DNA of 64,000 nucleotides. It comes from Acidobacteriota bacterium. GTDB lineage: Bacteria > Acidobacteriota > Blastocatellia > UBA7656. The stretch is taken from the NCBI GenBank assembly GCA_040754075.1, contig JBFMDH010000001.1, positions 428,903-492,902 of the forward strand, read 5' to 3'. The translations under genes were made by a program, and so were the position numbers. Shown here piece after piece: positions 56,328 through 64,000 of this stretch. The notes under the pieces are model-generated. The model had not been told where the DNA came from. It made no database searches and saw only the letters and a list, made by a program, of their open reading frames with translations. Position 1 is the stretch's first letter, and each line of letters opens with the position of its first letter.

Positions 56328-58499
56328 ATGAAACAAGTCGTTCAGAATTACCGCACCGGCGAATTAACCGTAGAAGAATTGCCACCCCCAGCTTTGAAAG
56401 CCGGAGGACTGCTGATTCGCACCGCCTGTTCGCTGATTAGCGCCGGTACGGAACGCACGATTGTTGAAACCGCGCAAAGTTCTCTGGTTGGCAAAGCCCG
56501 CTCACGCCCAGACCTCGTGCGCCAGGTTTTCGATACCCTTAAACGCGAAGGCATTCGCTCGACTTATGAAAAAGTCACCGCCAAACTCAATCAGATAAAG
56601 GCGCTCGGCTACAGCGCCTCGGGAACCGTGATTGCCGTTGGCGAAAACGTCAACGGTTTTCAGGTTGGCGACCGCGTGGCTTGCGCCGGCGCGGGTTATG
56701 CTTCGCACGCCGAAGTGTTATTCGTTCCGCAAAACCTCTGTTGTAAATTGCCGGATGCCGCTTCCTTTGAATCTGCCTGTTACACAACCGTCGGCGCCAT
56801 CGCCATGCAGGGCATTCGCCAAGCCGATGTGCGACTCGGCGAAGCGGTCGCGGTTATCGGGCTTGGACTCATCGGGCAACTGACGGTGCAGATGTTGAAA
56901 GCCGCCGGTTGTCGCGTGCTGGGATTCGATATTGATCCGCTTGCCGGTGAACTCGCGAAAAAATCCGGTGCCGATTTTGTCGCCGCAACCGAAGAGGGCG
57001 TGCGCACCGCCTGCCAAATTCTCACCGAAGGGCGCGGCGTTGATTCGATAATTATTACGGCAAGCACCAAATCGGATGCGCCGGTTGAACTCGCTGCCGA
57101 CCTTGCGCGTGACCGCGCGCGCATCGTTGCCGTTGGCCTTATCGGCATGAACATTCCGCGCAATGCCTATTACCTGAAAGAACTCGAGGTGCGGTTGTCG
57201 CGTTCTTACGGACCTGGACGTTACGACCCCGAATATGAAGAGAAGGGCAATGATTACCCGATTGCCTATGTGCGTTGGACGGAGCGGCGCAATATGGAAG
57301 CCTTCGTGCAACTGATCGCCGAAGGCAAAGTGAAAACCGATTTGCTGACCACCCATCGCTTTTCGGTGGCGCAGGCGATGGACGCTTACGAGTTAATCAC
57401 CAACAAAGGCGGTGAGCGTTATTGCGGCATTGTGCTTGAATACCCGCAGGCGGAGATTGCAAGCGGCAAGGTTGTTAAAACCTCACACGCCAAAAAAACT
57501 TCTGAAGGTGCGTTAGGTGTGAGTTTCATTGGCGCGGGAAGTTTTGCCAGAGGCGTCTTGCTGCCGATTGTTAAACGCGCCGCAAAAGTTCAACTCGAAG
57601 GGGTTGCCACGGCGACCGGCATTAATGCGAAAAATACCGCAGAGATGTTCGGCTTTGTCTATTCAACGACCGATGCCGATGAGATTTTAAATAATGAAAA
57701 GAGCGAAGCCCTATTCATCGCCACGCGCCACGATTCACACGCCGATTTAGCCACCAGAGCTTTGCGGCAAAACAAGGCGGTGTTTGTTGAAAAACCGTTG
57801 GCAACCACTCTTGAAGGTTTACGCGAGGTTATCCTTGCAGCGCGTGAGACAGCGGGTGTCCTGACCGTCGGCTACAATCGCCGGTTTGCGCCGCTTGCCG
57901 TAGACCTTAAAAAACATTTCGCGAATCGCGCAGGCGTCCTCACGGTTTTGTATCGCGTCAACGCCGGGCAAGTGCCCGCAGAGCATTGGACGCATGATGC
58001 AACAGAGGGTGGCGGGCGCATCATCGGAGAAGTCTGTCACTTTGTTGATTTCGTGCAATTCATCACCGATGCTTTGCCTGTGCAGGTGAGCGCGGCGCTC
58101 GTGCCGCAAAAACGCACAGCCGGTTTTGTTGATGACAGCGTCACGGTTTCAATGACCATGAGCGACGGGTCGGTTGCTTCGATTGTTTATACGGCAAGTG
58201 GCAGTAAAGCGGTTGCCAAAGAGCGCGTCGAAATTTTTGGCGAACGTGAGGTCGCCATTTTAGATGATTTTAAAAAAGCGGAAATAATTTCCGACCGCAA
58301 AACGATTAAACTAGGAGGCAGCGCACAGGACAAAGGGCACGCGGCGGAAATCGCGGCGTTTTTGGATGCAGCGCACGGAAAAACCGCTTTGCCCATTAGC
58401 CTTGAATCGCTGACGGCGACCAGCCTTGCTTGCCTGGCGATTATCGAAAGCGCAAAGCAGGCAAGCGTTTGTTCGATAGATATAAATTCGGTATTTTAA
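56328..58499 (+). CDS. Two-domain oxidoreductase: zinc-type dehydrogenase fused to Gfo/Idh/MocA dehydrogenase
   Basis: A 723-aa bi-domain oxidoreductase. Residues 1-370 are a medium-chain dehydrogenase: SLISAGTERTIVETAQ, GYSASGTVIAVGENV, AVIGLGLIGQLTVQMLKAAG. Residues about 395-723 are a Gfo/Idh/MocA domain: VSFIGAGSFARGVLLP, then VEKPLATTLEGLREV and VGYNRRFAPLAVDL. Such fusions usually sit in surface polysaccharide or glycan clusters and act on nucleotide sugars or sugar-alcohols. The gene has no normal ribosome binding site; repeat element H runs to 4 nt before the ATG. The polyprenyl glycosylphosphotransferase follows two genes later. Confidence 0.88.
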   Translation: MKQVVQNYRTGELTVEELPPPALKAGGLLIRTACSLISAGTERTIVETAQSSLVGKARSRPDLVRQVFDTLKREGIRSTYEKVTAKLNQIKALGYSASGTVIAVGENVNGFQVGDRVACAGAGYASHAEVLFVPQNLCCKLPDAASFESACYTTVGAIAMQGIRQADVRLGEAVAVIGLGLIGQLTVQMLKAAGCRVLGFDIDPLAGELAKKSGADFVAATEEGVRTACQILTEGRGVDSIIITASTKSDAPVELAADLARDRARIVAVGLIGMNIPRNAYYLKELEVRLSRSYGPGRYDPEYEEKGNDYPIAYVRWTERRNMEAFVQLIAEGKVKTDLLTTHRFSVAQAMDAYELITNKGGERYCGIVLEYPQAEIASGKVVKTSHAKKTSEGALGVSFIGAGSFARGVLLPIVKRAAKVQLEGVATATGINAKNTAEMFGFVYSTTDADEILNNEKSEALFIATRHDSHADLATRALRQNKAVFVEKPLATTLEGLREVILAARETAGVLTVGYNRRFAPLAVDLKKHFANRAGVLTVLYRVNAGQVPAEHWTHDATEGGGRIIGEVCHFVDFVQFITDALPVQVSAALVPQKRTAGFVDDSVTVSMTMSDGSVASIVYTASGSKAVAKERVEIFGEREVAILDDFKKAEIISDRKTIKLGGSAQDKGHAAEIAAFLDAAHGKTALPISLESLTATSLACLAIIESAKQASVCSIDINSVF

Positions 58500-58529
58500 T
58501 TTTATAAACGTTCGATTGACGGAGGAATT

Positions 58530-59000
58530 ATGAAATTGAGTAAAGCGATTTGTTTATTCGCCGCAATAATTTTATGCAGCGCCACCGCGATGGCGCAGAA
58601 TTCAGCAAGTGTCGTCAAAGTTTCTGCCGCAAATGTCACGGTGAAAAAAGGTGGCGCGGGTACGGCTACGGTGACCTTGGATATACAGGGCGGCTATCAC
58701 ATCAATTCCAATCGCCCGTCGGAAACCTATTTGATTGCCACGGCGCTCAAACTCGAAAAGTCCGCCGGGTTGACGCTCGGCGGCGTGATTTATCCGAAAG
58801 CCAAAATGCAGAAGTTTTCGTTTTCTGAAAAGCCGCTTTCGGTTTTTGAGGGACGAACCGTATTGAAATTCACGGTTCGCGCAGGCGCGGCGGCGGCGAG
58901 TCAAACCGTGAAAGGCAAATTAACCATTCAAGCCTGCAATAACGAGCAATGTTTGCGCCCTCAAACCGTAAATGTTAGCATTCCCGTTGAAGTGAACTGA
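58530..59000 (+). CDS. Secreted DsbD N-terminal (alpha) domain-like protein
   Basis: A 156-aa protein with a signal peptide (cleavage near AMAQN). The mature part is a single immunoglobulin-like domain like the periplasmic alpha domain of DsbD: GGYHINSNRPSETYLI, VIYPKAKMQKFSFSEKPLSVFEG and TIQACNNEQCLRP. The two Cys in C-N-N-E-Q-C match the redox pair of DsbD-alpha, although other parts of DsbD (membrane and thioredoxin-like) are absent. GGAGGAA upstream. It may pass electrons to periplasmic thiol proteins. Confidence 0.75.
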   Translation: MKLSKAICLFAAIILCSATAMAQNSASVVKVSAANVTVKKGGAGTATVTLDIQGGYHINSNRPSETYLIATALKLEKSAGLTLGGVIYPKAKMQKFSFSEKPLSVFEGRTVLKFTVRAGAAAASQTVKGKLTIQACNNEQCLRPQTVNVSIPVEVN

Positions 59001-59006
59001 ATTCCG

Positions 59007-59127
59007 GTCAATTGTCCGTTGTCGTTCGCCAATGGTTATCCCGTTTGTTGTTTGAATGCCGCTCAATTCAACTGCCAACCCTTTGCCAATAACCAATGAT
59101 AACGGACAATTGACCAATGACTGAGAA
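59007..59127. repeat. Heptad element I
   Basis: Left arm GTCAATT, GTCCGTT, GTCGTTC, GCCAATG, GTTATCC (59007-59041). Right arm CCAATAA, CCAATGA, TAACGGA, CAATTGA, CCAATGA from 59086. GGTCAATTGTCCGTTGTC (59006-59023) matches the inverse of GATAACGGACAATTGACC (59098-59115) at 17 of 18 positions. Confidence 0.85.
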
Positions 59128-59206
59128 CCGACCCGTGTGTTATCCTTTCTCACTAGATTTGAACCGCTGTATCTCTCCCTATAAATTTTGATTGATTGAA
59201 AAATAA

Positions 59207-60781
59207 ATGGTTCAACAAGCTGCTACAGTCGAAGCGATAAAAACCGGAGCCAATCGATACAGTCTGGCGTCGAACGCCGTAATGGTCATCTCCTTAATTT
59301 TTGTAGATGTCCTGCTTGCCGTTTTAGCCTTTGTGTTAGCCTACGAAATTCGTCAGGATGCGCCGATTTTTTTATGGGAGCGATGGAAGACCTTACCCGT
59401 CGGCATTGCGCCCGATTTCAAACCTTATTTCAGCATTTTATTATTCGTGCCTTTCGTAAAACTTTACGCGCTCCATCATTACAGCTTTCATAAACTGCGT
59501 GGCGAATTCTCTTTTTCCGGCGATTTTTTCCGCATCATTAAAGCCGCCACGATGTCGTTCATGATTTTGGTGGTCATCGCTTTCCTGTTTCGCCAGGGGT
59601 TTGCGATTCGTGATGGCGAAATTGTCAAACAGGATTTTTCCTATTCGCGTCTGGTGTTCATTTATGACTGGGTGCTGTCGATAGGACTTTTCTGGATGCT
59701 CAGAATATTTGTGCGGACTTTGCAAATCGTGTCGCGCAATAATGAGCGCAATCTGATTCGCACGGTGGTTGTCGGGTCAGGCGAAATGGCAGATGTTTGC
59801 ATTGCCGAAATGTCTGAAAAACCGCGCCTCGGATACAAACTGGTCGGGGTAGTGACGGCGCGAAAAAATCAAACCGCATCGGGTATTGAAAAACATGGTA
59901 TCCGCAAACTCGGCTCATTCGATAACCTCCCTGACCTGGTCAAACGCCACGGCATCGAAGAGGTGTTAATTACCGATTCGAGCATCAGCCCCGCGAGAAT
60001 GTTTCACGTATTGATGGAATGTGGGCGTGACCATCACATTAAATATCGGGTGATTCCCGATTTGTTTGACTGTATGCCGGGCAAAACCGAAATTGCCACT
60101 ATCGGGTCGTTGCCCATGATTAAGCTCTACGAAGAGCCACTTCGCGGCTGGCAACGGGTACTCAAACGTGGGGTAGACATCGTGGTCGCCACCTCTGCCA
60201 TCATTTTGACCTCGCCGTTCTGGATGGTGCTGGCGTGGTTGATTAAACGCGAATCGCCGGGTCCGGTATTTTTAAAACAGGAACGTGTCGGCATGGATGG
60301 CAAGGTTTTTCTGATGTACAAATTTCGTTCGATGATTGATGGCGTCGACGATCAGGCGCACCGGGAACTCATGGAAAAAATGATTAACGGTGAACATGCC
60401 AATCAGGGAACCAGTGATGAACCGATTTATGGCAAGGTCAAAGATGACCCCAGGCTTACGCGCATCGGCAGTTGGATGCGCCGTTATTCGATTGATGAAT
60501 TGCCGCAGATGTTCAATGTTTTACTGGGCGAGATGAGCGTCGTCGGCCCGCGTCCGCCGATTCCTTACGAAGTCGTGCATTACAAAGACTGGCATCGCAA
60601 TCGCTTTCATATCAAACCGGGAATTACCGGACTGTGGCAGGTGAGCGGGCGCAATCGCCTGCACTTTGAAGAGATGGTCAGGCTCGATATTTTCTATCTG
60701 GAAAACTGGTCGGTGTGGCTGGATTTGAAGATTATGTTTAAAACCCTTCCGGTGATGCTGCGCGGCGATAACACTTATTGA
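59207..60781 (+). CDS. Polyprenyl glycosylphosphotransferase (WcaJ/WbaP type)
   Basis: Inner-membrane enzyme that starts an exopolysaccharide chain by moving a sugar-1-phosphate from a nucleotide sugar to undecaprenyl phosphate; 524 aa. Four to five N-terminal helices precede a CoA-binding-like middle domain (VVVGSGEMADVCIAEM, VEEVLITDS-like EEVLITDSSISPARM) and the C-terminal transferase: LKRGVDIVVATSAIILTSPF, FLKQERVGMDGKVFLMYKF, RLTRIGSWMRRYSIDELPQM, SVVGPRPPIPYEV and PGITGLWQVSGRNRL. The stretch 60614-60682 is repeated exactly at 61389-61457. Confidence 0.93.
   Translation: MVQQAATVEAIKTGANRYSLASNAVMVISLIFVDVLLAVLAFVLAYEIRQDAPIFLWERWKTLPVGIAPDFKPYFSILLFVPFVKLYALHHYSFHKLRGEFSFSGDFFRIIKAATMSFMILVVIAFLFRQGFAIRDGEIVKQDFSYSRLVFIYDWVLSIGLFWMLRIFVRTLQIVSRNNERNLIRTVVVGSGEMADVCIAEMSEKPRLGYKLVGVVTARKNQTASGIEKHGIRKLGSFDNLPDLVKRHGIEEVLITDSSISPARMFHVLMECGRDHHIKYRVIPDLFDCMPGKTEIATIGSLPMIKLYEEPLRGWQRVLKRGVDIVVATSAIILTSPFWMVLAWLIKRESPGPVFLKQERVGMDGKVFLMYKFRSMIDGVDDQAHRELMEKMINGEHANQGTSDEPIYGKVKDDPRLTRIGSWMRRYSIDELPQMFNVLLGEMSVVGPRPPIPYEVVHYKDWHRNRFHIKPGITGLWQVSGRNRLHFEEMVRLDIFYLENWSVWLDLKIMFKTLPVMLRGDNTY
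60614..60682 (+). repeat. 69-bp direct repeat, copy 1 (within the glycosylphosphotransferase gene)
   Basis: Identical over 69 bp to 61389-61457. It encodes the KPGITGLWQVSGRNRLHF part of the transferase. Confidence 0.95.
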
Positions 60782-60829
60782 AATCTCACTTGCGATTGTG
60801 AGAAAGTGACAGAGAAAGGAACAGAGATT

Positions 60830-61033
60830 ATGGAAGAGAAATTGCTAATTGAGGTTCCTGAATCAAAGCGGAAAGAGTTTGAGAAGTTACTCGACGAGTT
60901 GATCAAAGGGATTAAACACACGGTAAAGCAAGGTGAAATTCAAGCCGCCAAATTCGCAGAGCATCAAACGGAGTTTCAGCGGATAATGAGAGAAATCGAG
61001 GCGCGAAGAAAGAATGTGGAAAAAGCTGCTTGA
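60830..61033 (+). CDS. Small coiled-coil protein, possibly the front half of a broken gene
   Basis: A 67-aa, highly charged helical ORF (LLIEVPESKRKEFEKLLDE, REIEARRKNVEKAA) from ATG 60830. It has an AGGA-type site 12 nt upstream. Another frame (frame of 61119, open from 61047) continues with a similar coiled coil, DALKKEIHQLSEALRDT and ETKDETRQLSQTL. The two parts may come from one gene with a frameshift and a stop. No family is recognised. Confidence 0.45.
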   Translation: MEEKLLIEVPESKRKEFEKLLDELIKGIKHTVKQGEIQAAKFAEHQTEFQRIMREIEARRKNVEKAA

Positions 61034-61046
61034 AATTGCCAAATAA

Positions 61047-61307
61047 ATTTTTGCGCTGAACCTTACCGTTAATCGCCATACCGAACAGATAGACGCTCTT
61101 AAAAAAGAAATCCACCAATTGTCTGAAGCTTTGCGCGACACCACCAATGAAGTTTATCGAGTGATTGAAACTATACGCGAGACGAAAGATGAAACCCGGC
61201 AATTGTCTCAAACTTTGCGAGAGACAAAAGATGAGGTTCGGAGAAACGCCGAGCGCGAAGAATTTGAACGTGAACGGCTGCTCCACAACTCGAAAACATT
61301 TTGCTAA
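61047..61307 (+). pseudogene. Coiled-coil reading frame without a start, probable gene remnant
   Basis: An open frame of about 86 codons after an in-frame TAA at 61044. It has no ATG and only TTG/CTG starts (for example 61119), yet its product is a regular Glu/Arg/Lys-rich coiled coil (RETKDETRQLSQTLRETKDE is a direct repeat). It is likely the decayed continuation of the ORF at 60830-61033. Confidence 0.45.
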
Positions 61308-61388
61308 AGGCTCAAATCAAACCGCCAAAACAACGGAAACTCTCCTCGAAACGCCCTAAAGCAAACCCCAATCGGGATACACAAGAAT

Positions 61389-61457
61389 AAACCGGGAATT
61401 ACCGGACTGTGGCAGGTGAGCGGGCGCAATCGCCTGCACTTTGAAGAGATGGTCAGG
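61389..61457 (+). repeat. 69-bp direct repeat, copy 2
   Basis: Exact copy of 60614-60682, 775 bp downstream. The flanks differ on both sides, so only this core was copied. The copy is not part of a functional transferase gene. Confidence 0.95.
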
Positions 61458-61525
61458 AAGGCAGGAATTCAGGCAGAAATACTGGGGCGAAACTTTAGGG
61501 GAATATTGACGAGCGAGCTTTTGCT

Positions 61526-61717
61526 TTATTTTGACGTCGTGGGATTGGTGTCCTCTAAAATGATTTGCGAACCGTGCTCAATAATTAAATTTGCCTTTTC
61601 TTCTCCAACCCGGACGATTAAATCTCGAAAAATTTTAAGCTCTTTAATAAGCTCTTTGGATTGCTGATTGACCTTTACGTTTTCAATGTCTAAGCGAACC
61701 ATTCCATTTACTGACAT
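61526..61717 (-). CDS. Small protein (63 aa) after the phosphoesterase-GAF gene
   Basis: A short acidic-basic alpha/beta product: GMVRLDIENVKVNQQSKELIKELKIF and NLIIEHGSQIILE. I chose ATG 61717, with GGAAGG about 10 nt upstream; starts at 61735 or TTG 61741 are possible and would overlap the neighbour's stop at 61738-61740. Tight coupling to the phosphoesterase gene suggests a partner protein. No family is recognised. Confidence 0.5.
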   Translation of the reverse strand: MSVNGMVRLDIENVKVNQQSKELIKELKIFRDLIVRVGEEKANLIIEHGSQIILEDTNPTTSK

Positions 61718-61737
61718 CAGATGATTTCCTTCCATTA

Positions 61738-64000
61738 TCAATTAACGAGTTTATCTATAATGAGACTGCCCCATGTTTGTGTCAAGGCTTTCAAATCGCT
61801 TCTTTCTTGTTGTTTCTGTGCTTCCGTCAGGTCAAAAACCGGCAGCAGGCGAGAATATTCTTGGGTAGAAGAAACGTTTAGTACGCCCATCGCTATGCCT
61901 GATTGGTCAATCCAGGGAATGGAGAGAAGAATATTACAAGGAACCCAAGAGGAAGGCTTTCCGCTGAATGCCGCCATTTCATCAGGACTGATATAGAGTT
62001 CGGTTTTATCTGCAAGCGGATTGTAAAAGACCGCTTCGCCGGTTTCAAAAGCCGACCCTTGGCAACCTTCACCGGGCATGAAATATTCGTCAAATAAATT
62101 TTCAATGTGACCGAAGTTTGAAAGCACACACCTCAAGACGGAATGCTGATCATCGAAAATCGCCAGACTGATTTGCAAGGTTTCTCGTAAATTCCTCGCC
62201 GGATATTTTTTGTGAAAATACTCAAGCAACCCTTCCAGAATATGAACCAAATCGGCATAGTCACCGGCAGATGATTCCTGACGCTTTTGGGCAATCATTA
62301 ACAATTGCTTTCTCACAAACCGCAATTTCTCCATCACCTCTTGACTAGCGGATTTATCAGGCGCAGTTGCTTTGTAGCTCCACTGAATTCGATAGCGAAA
62401 ATAACTCACCGGAGAAGGCACATCCAATATCAGACTTCTTCCCTGACACTTGAGTTTATTTTGGATTCTGAAGCTCTCTTTGTCGTGTTGAATGAATTTG
62501 CGGTCATTGGACTTGACGGATGTGGTTTTTGGCGCATACTGGGCAATCGCATTGAAATCTTTTATCGTGCCCATGTCGAATCCGTCAGGAAAATTAACCT
62601 GGAGTCTGAGGTAATCGGCAGGTCGTTCACATTCGATAGTGGCGATTTCCCACTTTAATTTTTCTCCCATGAAATTAATCGGATATCTTCGTTGAAATTC
62701 TTTCAAGCTGAGCGCATGACCATTCATCAAGCGGTAAGTATATTCCAGGTCGAAGGTGGGGTGTTCTTTCAGGCGTTTCTGAAAAGTGATTTGTCCTTTG
62801 GTATTCCAGGGAGTGCTGCCGGGTTGAATATTCATAAACGCATGGTCAGGAGAGGTATCCGTTTCCTGGAGCGCCAACCCTCTGATATAGACCGGCCTGT
62901 CGGTTTCTAAATCCTCAATCGGATAAACATCCTTTCCGTCTCTGGTGAGAACTTTACAATCCTGTAGTTGAATCAACACCTGACTATAGCCCTGGCGCGT
63001 GAGGGAAATCACCTTGGCAATGTGACCGATGGATAGCCCGAGTTTTCGCTGTTCAAAATTTTTTCGGCGCTCTCTTATATCGTTTAAATCATAAAGGTCA
63101 TAATGCGGACTTTTCGGGTTCGGCTTGCCATCCTCTGCGTAAAAACTTTGTTCCACTTCAACCGTATCATCATCATAAATCTTTATAATGTTGAAACCAT
63201 TGCCGAGCGGGTCAGAAGGGTGCTTATGGGTTGTGGAACCCGCAGCCAGTACGGCGATGCTGTGCCTGGTTCCGTCCTCAAAATCATAGGTTATTCGAGA
63301 AAAACCGGAACGGTGTTTATGCCCATGAAGAATCAAATCCACTCCCTCTTTCACAGCGTGGTCAAGGAAAAGACCGGCGTTATGAAAAACCATGAAACTG
63401 TTAAACAGACCGCTCTCTTTGTCCTGGATTATTGGCAACGGATGATGATGCACCACGACGATTTTAAAAAAATCGCTTTCCCCAAGTTCGGCGTTTATTT
63501 TCGTCGAAAGCTTTCTGATTTGATCGAAACTGACTCTGCCCGTAGCCATACCGAACCATTCAAACAAGGGGGTTGAATTCAATCCGAATATTGCCAGTTG
63601 GCGACCTCTGTCAATCAGGGTTTGAACCGCATCCGCATCACGCAGGGCTTTCCCTTTGGGCAACAGCGCATTGCCTGCCAGTTTCAAATAGCGACCAAGG
63701 CGTTCGAGTCGATTGATTCTGAAATGTTCCAATCGCTCATCCCAAGATGCCTCACCATTCCATTGTTTTCTGAAGTAGATTTCAAACGGAATGCGGGTCA
63801 AGCGCCAGAATCCCACAAGCCCCATGCGTTTGTAATCGTGGTTTCCGGGAATGACCAGCACATTAGCCGGAGCGATACCGGATTGCTTAGCCAGGGTGCA
63901 GATAAATTTGTGGGCTTCAAACATGGCAAAGGGCGAAGGGTGTTCCGCCACATCCCCCGAAGCGATTAAGAAGTCAGGCGTTAGCTTGTGGGTTTCAATC
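61738..64000 (-). CDS. Calcineurin-like metallophosphoesterase with C-terminal GAF domain, 5' end beyond the window
   Basis: At least 750 aa; the frame is open to the right edge, where LTPDFLIASGDVAE is the GD motif of the phosphoesterase, so the first metal motif (DxH) lies outside. Further metal motifs: LVIPGNHDYKR (GNHD), VVHHHPLP (H-x-H-like) and DLILHGHKHRSGF (GHxH). A beta-rich region of about 300 residues follows (YTYRLMNGHALSLKEFQRR, VNFPDGFDMGTIKDF). The final about 190 residues are a GAF-like domain: ISLAIFDDQHSVLRCVLS, PGEGCQGSAFETGEAVF, LLSIPWIDQSG and AMGVLNVSS. GAF domains bind small ligands, so the enzyme may be ligand-controlled. The substrate may be a nucleotide or a nucleic acid. 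Confidence 0.85.
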   Translation of the reverse strand, partial: IETHKLTPDFLIASGDVAEHPSPFAMFEAHKFICTLAKQSGIAPANVLVIPGNHDYKRMGLVGFWRLTRIPFEIYFRKQWNGEASWDERLEHFRINRLERLGRYLKLAGNALLPKGKALRDADAVQTLIDRGRQLAIFGLNSTPLFEWFGMATGRVSFDQIRKLSTKINAELGESDFFKIVVVHHHPLPIIQDKESGLFNSFMVFHNAGLFLDHAVKEGVDLILHGHKHRSGFSRITYDFEDGTRHSIAVLAAGSTTHKHPSDPLGNGFNIIKIYDDDTVEVEQSFYAEDGKPNPKSPHYDLYDLNDIRERRKNFEQRKLGLSIGHIAKVISLTRQGYSQVLIQLQDCKVLTRDGKDVYPIEDLETDRPVYIRGLALQETDTSPDHAFMNIQPGSTPWNTKGQITFQKRLKEHPTFDLEYTYRLMNGHALSLKEFQRRYPINFMGEKLKWEIATIECERPADYLRLQVNFPDGFDMGTIKDFNAIAQYAPKTTSVKSNDRKFIQHDKESFRIQNKLKCQGRSLILDVPSPVSYFRYRIQWSYKATAPDKSASQEVMEKLRFVRKQLLMIAQKRQESSAGDYADLVHILEGLLEYFHKKYPARNLRETLQISLAIFDDQHSVLRCVLSNFGHIENLFDEYFMPGEGCQGSAFETGEAVFYNPLADKTELYISPDEMAAFSGKPSSWVPCNILLSIPWIDQSGIAMGVLNVSSTQEYSRLLPVFDLTEAQKQQERSDLKALTQTWGSLIIDKLVN

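Overview
The window looks like part of a chromosome of a Gram-negative, mid-GC bacterium, most likely an acidobacterium of the Blastocatellia type. This rests on a very large Oar-like TonB receptor with an N-terminal carboxypeptidase-regulatory domain, outer-membrane and Kdo genes (porin, KdsC), many secreted serine hydrolases, several zinc-ribbon and proline-rich membrane proteins, and unusually repeat-rich intergenic spacers. The taxonomic call is inference. No rRNA, tRNA, CRISPR array, prophage or recognisable insertion-sequence transposase was seen.

Layout. 0-9.7 kb: the end of a YfbK-like vWA protein, a rhomboid protease with a TPR tail, a zinc-ribbon/DUF2569 membrane protein, a GH20 hexosaminidase, a variant uracil-DNA glycosylase, a proline-rich membrane protein, then gpsA and plsY of glycerophospholipid synthesis. 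10-16.7 kb: acetyl-CoA synthetase, a compact multi-hairpin element with perfect terminal inverted repeats, a B12-binding radical SAM protein, two HAD phosphatases (Gph-like and KdsC) and a Uma2 nuclease with a small partner gene. 16.7-23.4 kb: a sulfate-import operon (sbp, cysT, cysW, porin, cysA) preceded by a c-di-AMP (ydaO/yuaA) riboswitch and an intrinsic terminator; its ATPase carries two C-terminal universal-stress-protein domains. 24-31.9 kb: the TonB receptor, ilvE, small secreted proteins and cysS. 32-36.8 kb: a minus-strand group of zinc-ribbon, SPFH, DUF4097 and PilZ-like genes whose spacers are full of heptamer repeats.

36.9-49.3 kb: an acyl-CoA carboxylase beta subunit, an overlapping PD-(D/E)XK nuclease and TOPRIM-like pair, an esterase, a myo-inositol oxygenase with all six iron ligands, a beta-lactamase/VanX-type dipeptidase fusion, another serine hydrolase and uvrA. 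49.4-60.8 kb: ribH, a membrane alkaline-phosphatase-superfamily enzyme, nusB, cheA, cheW, a zinc-finger protein with four degenerate HTH-like repeats, a two-domain dehydrogenase, a lone DsbD-alpha-like protein and a polyprenyl glycosylphosphotransferase. 60.8-64 kb: a broken coiled-coil gene, a 69-bp exact copy of part of the glycosyltransferase gene, a 63-aa protein and a metallophosphoesterase with a C-terminal GAF domain that runs off the window.

The most unusual signals are: (1) the c-di-AMP riboswitch on a sulfate importer whose ATPase is fused to Usp domains; (2) at least nine intergenic elements built from 7-nt repeats and their inverted copies, each with a different heptamer; (3) the 242-bp six-hairpin element with 13-bp perfect terminal inverted repeats; (4) the nuclease/TOPRIM pair and the phosphoesterase-GAF gene as candidate defence or signalling modules; (5) the four-repeat HTH-like protein after cheA-cheW.
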